Positions 1 to 10,236 of a stretch of DNA of 64,000 nt are shown piece by piece. How positions within the stretch are numbered: position 1 is the first letter of the stretch; each line of letters begins with the position of its first letter. The stretch comes from Closterium sp. NIES-65 (taxonomy: Eukaryota; Streptophyta; Zygnematophyceae; Desmidiales; Closteriaceae). A model generated the notes under the pieces. It saw only the letters and a program-made list of their open reading frames with translations, was not told the origin of the DNA and searched no databases. The DNA lies in assembly GCA_948144175.1 (NCBI GenBank), contig CANXME010002549.1:1889501-1953500 (forward strand). Direction: 5' to 3'. Made by a program: the position numbers and the translations under genes.

Positions 1-264
1 CATCGCCTAGAACCCTGCTCCATTCATTCACCTGGATGCCTTTGTCCCCTTATCACTCCTTTTCCTTTCCTCTCGTGCCGCCGTGGCGACTCGCGATGCG
101 CAACGCTTAACCTACCTCTCTGCTTGCGCCCTTTCCCCAACACGCGCGTGTACACGTGCACCGCGCAGAGCCCCGAGTACCCGTGCTGTGGCGGCGACAA
201 GTGCTGCAAGAAGGGCGGCTGCTGCCAGAAGAACGGCGCTTTCGTGTGCTGCAAGAGCTACTAA
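1..264 (+). CDS. 3' end of a small cysteine-rich protein gene (partial)
   Basis: One frame is open from base 1 to a TAA at 262-264. Its last 26 residues have four adjacent cysteine pairs with spacing CC-x4-CC-x4-CC-x7-CC, ending CCKSY. Paired cysteines at such short spacing are typical of secreted disulfide-rich peptides and resemble the central part of granulin-type hairpin stacks, although spacings are shorter than in canonical granulin; metallothionein-like metal binding is an alternative. A possible 3' splice site (gcgcag before 169) suggests the terminal exon may start at 169, with weaker Pro/Leu-rich sequence upstream being intron. The start and any signal peptide lie left of the window. 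I do not recognise the family with certainty. Confidence 0.45.
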   Translation, partial: HRLEPCSIHSPGCLCPLITPFPFLSCRRGDSRCATLNLPLCLRPFPNTRVYTCTAQSPEYPCCGGDKCCKKGGCCQKNGAFVCCKSY

Positions 265-941
265 CTGCGCCACCCCACGTGCTAGGCGCTACGCTCTCAG
301 GATGCCCTCGACTCTCCCTGAGTGATTCGGGTCTGCGCCGCCCAAGCTATTAGCTCGTAGGAGGAGGCGATGATGGCCTCGTTGTAGATCCTCGTCAGGC
401 GCGCTGCTACTTAGTTTCTACTCTCAGGCTTGGCTTCCGTGTGTTAGGTGCGATATTTGCTAGTAGAATGCGTAGATGTGCAATATGTTGCTCAATGTGG
501 CTAATTTGGTGTCGAATGACTTCCCGTTGCAACCTCTGTCCCCAGAGGGTTTTCTGCCAATCTGGTGTCGTTTGCCCGGATGGTCAGCCTACATTAGGTG
601 GGCAAGTATGGCCGTCGTCCCGGGTGATCCGCTCACTCTCTTGGCACGGGGTAAGGCGAGCTGCTATCTATCCTAAAGTTGTGCCAGTTACAGGCGTTAC
701 AGTATTGCTGAGGCGCCTCAGCTAGCATCGATAGGGCAGGCGAGAGGTGTTGTGTAAAATGGCCTCTAGGCGCCTCCTCAGCCGCCTCGGTGCAATGAGA
801 TCTACGGTAGGAAGCAGAGAACACTAGGGTTCCTAGGAAACCAAGTAAAAACTCTGGGAATGAAGTCTCTATGTGAGCCAATATTTCAATATACGGTATA
901 CAAAATGGCCTCTAGTAAAACAGAAAATGGCCTCACCAAAC
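265..941. other. convergent 3' intergenic region
   Basis: This is the interval between the stop of the cysteine-rich gene (+) and the stop of the CX9C gene (-), so it should hold both 3' UTRs. Only short open frames without recognisable motifs are present. The phrase aaatggcctcta occurs near 758 and 904, and short ggcgcctc palindromic words occur near 711 and 769. I see no RNA gene or transposon here. Confidence 0.4.
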
Positions 942-2112
942 CTAAAAGTCCTGGGACTTCTCTCCAAACTCCTGCTCCCAGAACTTCCTTGCTTCCTCTG
1001 GCGAGCGCATCTGCCAGATGTGCGCCGGCGGAGGGCCCTGGTGATCACGCCTCTCCTTGCGCCGAGCCTGGCACGCAGGTGAGACCCGTGGAGCATTGGG
1101 TGATTGGCGTGTGGGGGAAGAGGACAAGCAGGGAAGCAGGCAGCAGGGAGGTGGAGTTGGGCACGTGCAATGATGCCATGGGTTGTGCGCATGCAACAGC
1201 ATCATCCAAGGGGAAGCCCAGCGGTGCATGAAGGTCAAGAGGGGAGCAGCACGGAAGCTTCATGGCACGCTGAAGCAGGGTGCTCGTAAGTGGATTGGGC
1301 GACTGGCCAGTGCATCACTTGCTCTCTCAACGCCTCCCTCTGCCCATGAGGCAGGCCTCGCAGATCCATGCACGCACGTGACAGTGCAGGCACGCAGCAG
1401 CACGGAAAACGGAGGCAACGTGGGCCGATTGAGAGCAGTGATGAGCTGGCAGGTGGCAGTGATGGGTGCATGGGCGCATGGGAGCATGGGCACATGGGCG
1501 TGGCGAGACCAGGCGGGTGGCGGCAGTGCAGAGGGGCAGCACTGACCAGCACGGAGGGGGCAGCAGCGGTGCGCAGCAGCATGCAGTCCCAAAGGTCGCC
1601 CCACTTGCCGAGGCACGAGTCAAACGTGCCCTCGCGGTAGTACTGCGTTGTCTGGTACACCGGCGCTGCTCCACGCCGCGGCCATGGGGAAAAGGAGGCG
1701 GAGCGGGGCAAAGCATGGGTGACAGAGAGCAAATATCACAAGCAGCAATCACGGCACGGGTGCAGTGGTGTCGTGGCATGGACTGAGACAAGCGCAACGT
1801 ACAGCAGAGCAACTCAAGAGCGGAGCAGCACATGCTTGCACTCATGTGACGCATTTCCGCACAGCATGCTCTTCACACCCATGCAGTAGCAGCAGGGCGC
1901 TCACAGTAGCAGAACCAGATGGCATCGATGTGTTTGATGCACGACTCTCTGGGCGCCGCTGCCCCCGACGCGTCCGCCCGCACCGCTGCAGCGTCCCACG
2001 CAGCACCTGCCGCGGACGACTGATCAGCGAAAGCATCCCCGCCTTGCGACCCCCCCGCTTCTTCTCTGTCCGGACCAGCGCTGCCCGCAGCGGATTGGCT
2101 CGCGTCCGCCAT
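942..2112 (-). CDS. twin-CX9C (CHCH-like, DUF3128/EMI1-type) protein, three exons
   Basis: Exons on the minus strand are 2112-1905, 1665-1553 and 1067-942, giving about 148 residues. Exon 1 starts MADASQSAAG, has a low-complexity Ala/Gly/Asp N-terminus and ends ESCIKHIDAIWFCY; its donor is GTGAGC. Exon 2 continues SPVYQTTQYYREGTFDSC then LGKWGDLWDCMLLRT. Both motifs are C-x9-C, the twin-CX9C arrangement of CHCH proteins, many of which are oxidised by Mia40 in the mitochondrial intermembrane space. Exon 3 ends HIWQMRSPEEARKFW plus an acidic tail and TAG at 944-942. The intron-1 phase joins cleanly (T + CG = Ser). The exon-2 donor at 1552 is weak and uncertain. Plant DUF3128-type proteins share the WFCY-SPVYQ, CxxKW and HIW-PEEA signatures as I recall them. 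Location and function are inferred from the family. Confidence 0.6.
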
Positions 2113-2892
2113 TGGATTGCCGCTGCGCGCACTGGCACGCACGAGAAGCGCGCGGCACGCTGCGGCACGCTGCGGCGCGCGTGCAGCTACGCGCACGGCA
2201 CACCGGACAGCTTCTAAAAAACTAGGGGGGCTAGGTAACCTTTAACTAACCCTAATCTTGTCCCGAGGTAACCCTCAAGTAGGTTACCGCAAGGTGGTTG
2301 TTGCGTACAAAGTCAACACGTCCAACAATTTCTAACCTGTTACCAATACTGTAACTGATTGATACAATCATATATAGTTCAAAACATCCACGATCAAATA
2401 ATAAAACAAAATCGAATTCATGCATATAATCACATCGATCACTGCAACTTTTCCTTTAAATAAATACACACGAAGGTGATACAGCTACGACCAATGCTTT
2501 CGATAATTACTAAAATATTTACATGACATTTTAATCATATGAGTAAATAATATATGTTGGTATAACCGAAAGGTTATTATAACATTCCCGAAGGTTCTTT
2601 ACCAGCTTGTCACTCCATAACGGAACAACGCGCAGTACCAGTGTCGCAATAGCGCATATAGAGCATGCGAAAGACTGAGAGTTACCCAAAGGTCGACAGT
2701 CGAAAACAGTCAACGGTCGCGACTCTTGACCGTTCAGTAACCGCACGGCAGTTACGCGCTGCAACATGGTAACTGTCGAGAAGAGCAATAGTCGTGCTTT
2801 CTGTAGCAATGGAATACAGTTAATAAAGGAGTGCACCCCTCAGAGTATATGGCTAGCTAGTATGCTATTTATATCCTTGTACCTCTATCTCT
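2113..2892. other. upstream region of the CX9C gene; AT-rich spacer
   Basis: Directly upstream of the CX9C start, the sequence is GC-rich to about 2215, then becomes clearly AT-rich (2330-2560), unlike most of the window. It should include the promoter of the minus-strand gene, but no TATA box or other element can be assigned with confidence. No convincing ORF is seen. Confidence 0.35.
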
Positions 2893-2974
2893 TGTGAAAG
2901 AACGAGGAATGATTGACTAGAGAAAAGGTTAGGTACAAGTACAAACCCTAGAAATGTGTTGTACCCCATATATT
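2893..2974 (-). repeat. E2 3' LTR, distal part
   Basis: The sequence begins TGTGAAAGAACGAGG and matches, in the same orientation, the E4 LTRs at 21814 and 32144 up to the gtaccccatat motif. It continues at 10370-10420 after the E1 insertion; together the pieces make about 133 bp, the normal LTR length of this family. Confidence 0.8.
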
Positions 2975-3107
2975 TGTCAGAACGTTGTAGCTTATGCTTT
3001 TGTGTAGGCTGTAGTGGGGTAGCCCGTATAGGGTACAACCCAATTAGGGTTAATACTTGAACCCAACTCTTCCATAGTGCATCATTTTTCTCGTTTCAGT
3101 TTTCTCA
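2975..3107 (+). repeat. E1 5' LTR
   Basis: The 133-bp repeat starts TGTCAG and ends TTTCTCA. It differs from the 3' copy at only a few positions (for example aacgttg versus aacattg near the start), so the insertion is fairly young. Confidence 0.9.
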
Positions 3108-3127
3108 TGGTATCGAGCAGGTTCCCT
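3108..3127 (+). promoter_or_regulatory. E1 primer-binding site
   Basis: TGGTATCGAGCAGG immediately follows the 5' LTR. It resembles the TGGTATCAGAGC PBS of plant copia elements, which pairs with the 3' end of initiator tRNA-Met and primes minus-strand cDNA synthesis. The same motif follows the E6 5' LTR at 34606. Confidence 0.8.
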
Positions 3128-3189
3128 CGTGGGAACTGTTCCTAGGGCCCACCGATTCGATTTTTTTTTTTTCCTGCCCGGAGCGCGCT

Positions 3190-4090
3190 CAGCCCTTGCC
3201 CGAGTCGCACTCCCCCTTTCTCACTGTGTCGCGCCGCCCTAGCGGCTGTGTCGCGCCGCCCTTGACGGCCCCGATCCGCCGCCCTAGCGGCCCCGTCGCC
3301 TACCCCGCGGCCCTCGAGCCGCCCTTCCCGGCCCCGATTCGCCGCCCTTTCGGCCTCGTCGCCTACCCCGCGGCCCTCGCGCCGCCCTTCCCCACCCGGC
3401 CCCGCCCCTGCGGCCCCGTCGCCTACGTGCGGCCCCGTCGCCTACCTGCGGCCCCGCCGCCTACCTGCGGCCCCGCCGCCTACCTGAGGCCCCGTCGCCT
3501 ACCTGCGGCCCCGCCGCCTACCTGCGGCCCCGCCGCCTACCTGCGGCCCCGCCGCCTACCTGCGGCCCCGTCGCCTACCTGCGGCCCCGCCGCCTACCTG
3601 CGGCCCCGTCGCTGCCCTTCCCGGCTCAGGCGCCGCCCTTTCTCGGCCCCGACGCCGCCCTTCCCGACCCGGCCCGACCTCTGCTGGCCCCGTCGCCTAC
3701 CCTACGGCCCCGGCGCCGCCAATTCCCGGCCCCGGCCCAGCCCCTGCTGGCCCCGTCGCACGCCCTTCCCGGCCCCGACCCCGCCTTCACGCGGCTCCGC
3801 CGAGCTACTGCCGAGCCGCCGTCCCGCCGAGCCGCCTGAGCCGCCCGAGCCGCCCGAGCCGCCCGAGCCGCCGTCCCGCCGAGCTGCCCGAGCCGCCCGA
3901 GTCGCCTGAGCCGCCCGAGCCGCCCGAGCCGCCCGAGCCGCTCGAGCCGCAGAGTAGCCGAGCCGCCGAGCTGCAGTTCCTGCCGAGCTGCCGAGCCGCC
4001 GAACCGCCCGAGCCACCCTGTCCGGTAAGAGCAGAGCCTCTGTCACTGCACTGCCCTTACCCCACTGTTCGCGCTACTAGTCTACCGCTG
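3190..4090 (+). repeat. E1 leader: GC-rich tandem repeats before gag
   Basis: Between PBS and gag ATG lie about 18-bp tandem units of the form cgcctacctgcggccccg (about 3415-3610), then degenerate gagccgcc units (3830-4020). The stretch is open for 237 codons in one frame (Pro/Arg/Ala-rich), but this looks like a composition effect. Equivalent but different GC-rich repeats occupy the same position in E2, E4, E5, E6, E7, E8, E10 and E12. Confidence 0.75.
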
Positions 4091-4092
4091 TC

Positions 4093-5258
4093 ATGGCTAC
4101 CCCTAGTGTCCTCGCTTTTGACGCTGAGGGTCGGGCCATTGACTTTGATGTCTGGGTAGATGACCTGCAGCTTTTCCTACAGTGCGATAGGGCAGACGGT
4201 CTCTCCCTCTTTGACCTCACCTCTGGTGCCTCTCCTGCCCCTGCTGTTGATGCTGACGCCACTGTTCGCTCACAGTGGGCCACACGCGATGCTGCTGCAC
4301 GTCTTGCTGTGCGTCGCCACCTGCCTACCTCTGAGCGTGCGCACTTTAGTCAGTACAAGAGTGCTCAGACCTTGTACGACGCTGTAGTTGCACGCTACTC
4401 CTCCCCTGCCACTGCTGCACTGAGCCGCCTCACGCTACCGTACCTCTTCCCTGACCTTGCTGCCTCTCGCTACCGCGCTGCACTTCCTGCTGAGTTCTGC
4501 GCCAAGAACCCCCCCCCCCCATGTACATCACTCTCTACTACATAGTCACCCGCCTCCCTGACTCCCTTCGCGTAGTCAGGGACCACTTCCTCTCAGTTTG
4601 CCCCACCACCCTCACCGTTGACCTCCTTGAGAAGGCCCTCCTAGCAGCGGAGAAGAGCATAGTCGCTGTAGGAGCCTCTCGTGGTGACCCTCGCACCCCC
4701 ATCTTTGAGGGGTGTTCCCCCTCCCCCCTTTTGCCCTCTGTTGCCTCTGCTGCTGCGGCCGACCTCGTTGGGCTTGAGTCGGTCGGTGCGGCGTCTACCC
4801 CTAGCGGAAGACGCCGCCTTGGCAAGGGCAAGGGGGGCAGGGGCGCTGGAGGAGCTAGCGAGGGCGGTGGAGGCGGCGGAGGGAGTGGGGGTGGCGGTGG
4901 GGGTGGTGGCGGGGGTGGAGGTGTCGGTGGCGGCAGTGGAGGCGGAGAAGGCGGCGGTGGCGGTGGGAGCGGAGGTGGTGGCGGAGGTGGCGGCGGTGGA
5001 GGAGGCGGTGGCGGAGGAGGTGGAGCTGGTCGGGGTGGCGCTGCGCAGAGGGTCGGCTCCGGTGGTGGTCAGCGCCAGCAGTAACAGCAGCAGCAGCGCA
5101 CTCGTGACATCCCCTCTCCTCAGCAGCTCCGTGAGTGGTACACTGGACGCCAGCGGGGTGGGGGTACTAGTCAGTGCACCTATGTCCTACGCACCGGCAA
5201 CCGCGCGGATGAGCAGTGCAGGGGTGCGCACTCCACCCAGCGCTGCTTTGGCCGCCTG
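4093..5258 (+). pseudogene. gag: E1 gag (broken)
   Basis: Starts MATPSVLAFDAEGRAIDF and contains DDLQLFLQCDRADG and LFDLTSGA, as in E2, E4 and E10. About 16 codons around the PTVADLITHL motif are deleted near 4465. A run of 12 C at 4509-4520 shifts frame just before MYITLYYIVT. The C-terminal half has a polyglycine tract (about 4860-5030) followed by RG- and Q-rich sequence, TAA at 5082-5084, and then an atypical Cys/His motif (C-x13-C-x3-H-x4-C, about 5180-5245) ending CFGRLMDAWR. A standard CCHC knuckle is absent. It should form the virus-like particle and bind RNA, but this copy cannot make full-length protein. Confidence 0.8.
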
Positions 5259-7490
5259 ATGGACGCTTGGCGTCACCAGTTCCCGGAGGCCACTGAGATC
5301 CCCTGCTGGGTTGAGCTGTCTAGGGCGGGAGTAGCTGTCTTTGACCTTGACTTTGATGCTATTCTTGCTGCCATGTATGCTATGACTATTAGTGATGAGG
5401 GTGACTGTTACCGGTGTTTTCTGCCCGACCTGGGCATTGAGACTGCCACTCTAGGTACTGGTGAGGCTGCTGCTCTAGGTGCTAGCGAGGCTGCTGCTCT
5501 AGGTGCTCGTGCATCTGCTCCCTCAAGTGCTGGTGAGTCTGCTCTCTCAGGTACTGCGTCGGCTTCGGCCTCCCACACCTTCACCCTTGACTCGGGGGCT
5601 TCTCGCTCCTTCTTTCGAGACCGCACCACACTCACGCCGCTTGGCCGGCCACTTGCAGTCTCTCTGGTAGACCCCTCTGGGGGTCCTGTCTTTGCTCACT
5701 ACTCCACTGTCCTCCCGTGTCCGGCTAACCCCTCTGGCACCCTGTCTGGTCTTTACCTCCCCTCGTTCTCTACGAAATTGGTGAGTGGTGCTGACCTACA
5801 GGATGCGGGGGTTCACCAGTTCACTCCTGCGCGTCAGCTGGTGACCCACTGCACGACCGCTCGGACAGGCCGACACCTGGCCACGTTTACACGTCGGCCG
5901 GGGTCGAGCCTGTACACGCTGACCACTGCGTCTCCTCCAGTCACTGCGTCTGGTCAGGTAGCTGCGTTGGGTCAGGTGTTTGCTGCAGCGTCCAGGTGTG
6001 GTCCAGAGTCTGCCCCCTGCTCGTGTCGCCTCCTGTCTCACGAGACTCTCCTCTGGCACCACCGCCTTGGTCACCCCTCCCTGCTTTGTCTCCGAGGCAT
6101 GGCCTGCCGTGTCCTTATCTCTGGTCTTCCCCGGTCCCTCCCTCCCCTTCCTCCCGGGCCTGGCCCTACCTGCGTCCCCTGTGTCGAGGGGCGGCAGCGG
6201 GCTGCCCCTCACTCCTCCCAGTTTCCCCCGACAGAGGCCCCGCTGCAGACGCTTCACATGGACGTGTGGGGCCCGGCCCGCGTCCGTGGACAGGGTCACG
6301 AGCGCTACTTCCTGCTGGTGGTTGACGACTACTCGCGTTACACCACAGTCTTCCCCTTGCGCAGCAAGGGTGATGTCACTGCGGTGTTGATCGACTGGAT
6401 CCGCGTAGCTCGCCTCCAGCTCAGGCAGAGCTTCGGCTCGGACTTTCCTGTTCTGCGTCTGCACTGTGACAGAGGCGGGGAGTTTTCCTCTGCCCGTCTG
6501 GGAGCCTTCTATTGTGCACAGGGCATCCGCCAGACCTTCACGCTTCTGGCCTCTCCACAGCAAAATGGGATTGCTGAGCGCCGCATTGGCATGGTCATGG
6601 ACGTCGCTCGTACGTCCATGATGCATGCGGCTGCCCCCCATTTTCTGTAGCTGTTTGCGATTCGGTACGCGGCGCATCAGATCAACCTTCACCCCAGGGT
6701 CTCCATGCCGGAGACCTCCCCAGCTTTGCTGTGGACAGGGAAGGTTGGCGACGCGTCTACGTTCCGTGTTTGGGGATCTTGGGCGTTTGTTCGCGACTTG
6801 TCTGCGGACAAGCTGTCCCCTCGTGCTGCTCCTTGCGTCTTCTTTGGCTTCCCCCCTGACGCACCAGGGTGGCAGTTCTACCACCCCACCTCTCGTCGTG
6901 TTCTGTCCTCCCACGACGTCACGTTTGACGAGTCGGTCCCCTACTACCGCCTCTTCCCCTACCGCACTCCGTCCCTCCCCCCGCCGCCGCTCTTCCTTGT
7001 ACCAAGTCCCCCCCCGGTAGACCCCCTCCCCCCTCAGGGTCCTGCACCTTCAGGTGTGTCCCAGGTAGACGCAGTCGAGCGTGTCGAGGTTACTGGTGAC
7101 TCTGGTGCTGCTGAGGGTGCTGAGCCTGGGGGTGCTGACTCTGGGGGTGCTGAGCGTGTGGGTGCTGCGCCTGGGGGTGCTGAGCCTGCGGGTGCTACTA
7201 CTGGGGGTGCTGAGCCTGGGGGTGCTGCGACTGGGGGTACTGAGCCCGGGGGTGCTGCGACTGGGGGTGCTGAGCCTGGGGGTGCTGAGCCTGGGGGTGC
7301 TACGCCTGGGGGTCCTGAGCCTGGGGGTGCTACGCCTGGAGGTGTTGAGCCTGGAGGTGCGGAGCCTGAGGGAGTTGAGCCTACTCATGTGGCGTCTGGC
7401 GGTGCTGGGCCTGGAGGTTCTCCGAATGCTTCGTCTCGACGGGAGCCCCTCTCTCCACAGGAGCTGCGTGAGTGGTTAGCCCGACACTAG
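5259..7490 (+). pseudogene. pol: E1 protease-integrase region
   Basis: Open 5259-6650, then after TAG resumes 6651-7490. Protease: HTFTLDSGASRSFF (about 5570-5620) with the DSGA active site. GAG-pre-integrase: LLWHHRLGHPSL and CVPCVEGRQ (about 6050-6200). Integrase core: HMDVWGP, LHCDRGGEFSS and PQQNGIAERR supply the D, D, E triad (about 6257-6590). TAG at 6648-6650 replaces a Trp conserved in E6 and E2. The C-terminal part has SRRVLSSHDVTFDESV followed by acidic GGAEPGG-type repeats from about 7100 to 7440. Confidence 0.85.
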
Positions 7491-8369
7491 AGGCGTGCTG
7501 CTGGAGCTGGAGGTTCTCCTTCTGCTGAGGGTGCTGGTGCCGCGGGTCCCGGAGGTGCTCGTGCTGGGAGTACTGGAGCTGCTGGGCCTGCGGGTACGAC
7601 TGGAGCTGGAGCTGCTGAGGGTGTTGGCGCTGAGGCTACTGCTGTCGGTCCTGGAGGCGGTCCTGCTGGGGGTACTACTGGTGCTGCTGGAGGTACTGGA
7701 GCTGGAGGTGCTCCTGGCGCTGGTGCTGCCGCTGGGGGTACTGGTGCTGTCTCTGCTGTGTCTGGAGTCGCCGCGCGGCCTCGGCCGTACTTTGTTCCGC
7801 TCCTTCAGCAGGTTCTTGGTCTCCCGCCTTCTACTGGTCCTTCTCCTCCCTTAGAGTGTCCACAGCCTGTCCCGTCACAGTTACAGCCGGCCTCCCCACT
7901 ACCTGCTCCTTCTCCCTACACTGGTCCTACTGGAGGTCTTGCTGAGCGTCGTGAGCCTGGGTCTCGCCCTGCCTCGCCTGTCCACCCTGCTCGCACTAGT
8001 GGTCGTGGTTCGCGTCAGTGTCCTCCTCCTGTCCCTGGCACGCACCGGATGTCTCTGCGTCCGTCCACTGCTCCTCTGCGTGCCCCTTTGTCTTCTCCTC
8101 CTGAGTCTTCTCTTCCTGCTCTTGCCGACCCGGAGTCGGACTCTCTTCGTGCTGCCAGTCCTACTGTCACGCGTCTCCTTGCTAATGTAGTCACTGACCC
8201 TTCCTTTGAGTCCACTGCTGCTTCTGCCCTAGTTACTGAGCTTGTCGACTTTGCTGCTCGCTGTCGTCTAGACTACGCTGCTAGTCTTGTCGCTGAGTCT
8301 GAGTCTGTCTGTCCTCCGTCCATCGGGGGTGAGTGTGCCCTGGGCACGGACGTCCTTGAGGACAGGTAG
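7491..8369 (+). pseudogene. E1 INT-RT linker
   Basis: Gly/Ala-rich repeats (to about 7760), then a Pro-rich stretch with PRPYFVPLLQQVLGLP and SPYTGPTGGLAERRE shared with E2, E5, E6 and E10. It ends in VTRLLANVVTDPSFES and VLEDR followed by TAG where E6 has Gln. In copia elements this segment between integrase and RT is variable and without known activity. The highly biased composition also opens unrelated Leu-rich frames, which are shadows. Confidence 0.7.
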
Positions 8370-9293
8370 GAGGAGTTCCAGTGTCTGGCTGCTGCTTCAC
8401 CTCATCTCGTGTCCGTACTGCTTACCCCTGAGGGAGACCCGGATGCACTTGACATCCCGAATCCGCGCTCTTACGCGGAGGCGATAGAGGGTCCCTACTC
8501 CTCTCAGTGGCAGGCAGCTATGGACGCAGAGAAGTCCACAGGCACCTACGTTGACGAGGTTCCCCCGCCTGGGGCAAACATCGTCAGTGGCATGTGGATT
8601 TTTAGGGTGAAGCGGCCGCCGGGTTCTCCGCCTGTCTTCAAGGCGCGCTACGTGGCTCGTGGCTTCAGTCAGCGGCATGGAGTTGACTACTTTCAGACCT
8701 TCTCTCCCACCCTGAAGATGACCACTCTTCGGGTACTGTTGCACATAGCTGCTCACCGTGACTACGAGCTGCACTATCTTGACTTCAGCACGGCTTTCTT
8801 GCAGGGCAGCCTGCACGAGGAGATCTGTCTCCGTCGCCCACCTAGCTTCACTGGGTCTTTTCCTCCTAGCACCCAGTGGAGCCTCCGGCGGCTAGTCTAC
8901 GGTCTCCGCCAGGCACCGCGTGAGTGGCACGACACACTGAGGACTACACTTGCGGCTCTTGGGTTTGCTCCCTCTACTGCCGACCCGTCGGTGTTTCTGC
9001 GCACCGACACTTCTTTGCCGCCGTTCTACATCCTCGTGTACGTCAACGACTTGGTCTTTGCCACAGCTGACACTACTGGACTCGCCCACGTGAAGTCCGA
9101 GCTGCAGAAGAGACACACGTGCACAGACCTGGGTGAACTGCGCAGCTACCTTGGCTTGCAGATCACCCGGGACAGAGCACGCCGCACCATTACCCTGACT
9201 CAGTCACATCTGGTGCAGCACGTCCTTCAGCGCTTCGGCTTCACGTACTCCTCGCCTCAGGCCACTCCTCTGCCTACTCGCCACTCGCTCTAA
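8370..9293 (+). pseudogene. pol: E1 reverse transcriptase
   Basis: Continuous from the linker: YAEAIEGPYSSQWQAAM, then GMWIFRVKRPPGSPPVF, ARGFSQRHGVDYFQTF, LDFSTAFLQGSLHEEI and VYGLRQAPREWHDTL, all Ty1/copia RT motifs. The active-site motif reads YVNDLVFA instead of YVDD (Asp to Asn at about 9047), so the polymerase centre is probably inactive. A four-codon gap at KSTGTY removes the MASW block present in E6. TAA ends the frame at 9291-9293. Confidence 0.85.
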
Positions 9294-10022
9294 GCTCTGC
9301 CTTCGGATGAGTCCGTAGAGTCGAGTGGCCCGTACCCAGAGCTTGTTGGCTGCCTCATGTATCTGATGACCTGCACTCGACCTGACCTTGCATACCCTCT
9401 TAGCATTCTCGCACGCTATGTTGCTCTTGGGAGACACAGACCGGAGCACATGGCTGCAGCGAAGAGGGTGTTGCGCTACTTGTGCAGTACGTCAAAGATG
9501 GGGCTTGTGCTTGGAGGGCAGAGTCCAGTGGTCCTCACTGGGCACGCACACGCTTCTTGGGCTGACGACCAGGCTACGCAGCGGTCGTCACAGGGTTACA
9601 CCTTCAGCCTTGGTTCTGGCTCTATTTCGTGGCGGGCTACCCGCTCGTCTTCTGTTCTCGGCTCCAGTTGTGAGGCTGAGACCTACGCTGGGGCCATAGC
9701 TGCTCAGGAGCTTCTCTGGCTCACCTACCTCCTGACTGACCTCGGAGAGACGCCTCGTTCTCCTCCAGTGCTGTACGTAGACAACAAGGCCATGCTGGCC
9801 TTGTGTCGTGAGCAGAGACTGGAGCACAGAAGGAAGCATATTGCTCTTCGCTACTTCCTTGCTCGTGAGCTGCAGCAGCGTGGTCAGCTGCGTCTTGTGT
9901 ACGTGGCCTCTGAGGCCAACACTGCTGATCTCTTCACCAAGGCACTTGCGCCTTGTGATCATCAGCGCTTCTGTACTCAGCTAGGTCTTGTGCCTGCCTT
10001 GCCTCACTTGCTCACCTCTTGA
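9294..10022 (+). pseudogene. pol: E1 RNase H
   Basis: Follows the RT after a stop. Motifs: DESVESSGPYPELVGCLMYL, CTRPDLAYPLSILARYV, TGHAHASWADD, SCEAETYAGAIAAQELLW, LYVDNKAMLALC, ALRYFLARELQQRGQ and NTADLFTKAL. The first catalytic Asp (HADAS in E6) is His here (HAHAS), so hydrolysis is probably lost. Ends LPHLLTS-stop, as in E2, E5 and E6. Confidence 0.85.
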
Positions 10023-10217
10023 CCTTGCTTGTACTGTTACATATATATATACACCTGCTCTTGCTTGTCTAGCCTTTTATATATATATGTACTCCTTCAT
10101 GTGAACTGGCCTTGTGGCCTTGACCTTGTGCTCGGAATGTGTGGTGACTTTGTGATCCACCCTGAGCTTGCTTTGCTTTGCTTTGCTTGACTGGTCTTGT
10201 GACCCCTTGTACTTCCC

Positions 10218-10236
10218 CACTTTGCCTATGGGGGTG
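10218..10236 (+). promoter_or_regulatory. E1 polypurine tract
   Basis: TATGGGGGTG immediately precedes the 3' LTR. The same word occurs before the 3' LTR of E6 and, reverse-complemented as cacccccatag, beside the E2, E4, E7 and E8 LTRs. The tract primes plus-strand synthesis. Confidence 0.75.

Noticed and set aside
1235..1854. PLAC8-like or other long minus-strand proteins from overlapping frames
   Set aside because: Only the SPVYQTTQYYREGTF to LLRT stretch is conserved, and it fits as exon 2 of the CX9C gene; the surrounding frames are intron.
3196..3909. 237-codon proline/arginine-rich frame as a gene
   Set aside because: It lies wholly in the E1 leader minisatellite before gag; a similar but shorter frame occurs in E6, and the composition alone explains openness.
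7050..7850. Leu/Val-rich and Ser/Arg-rich frames overlapping the linker
   Set aside because: They are frame shadows of the GGAEPGG coding repeats.
4000..9300. Alternative genetic code with TAG or TAA as glutamine (known in some ulvophyte algae)
   Set aside because: Stops also replace Trp and Ser codons, differ between copies, and coexist with frameshifts; VPS53 and the CX9C gene use ordinary codons and the latter ends in TAG.
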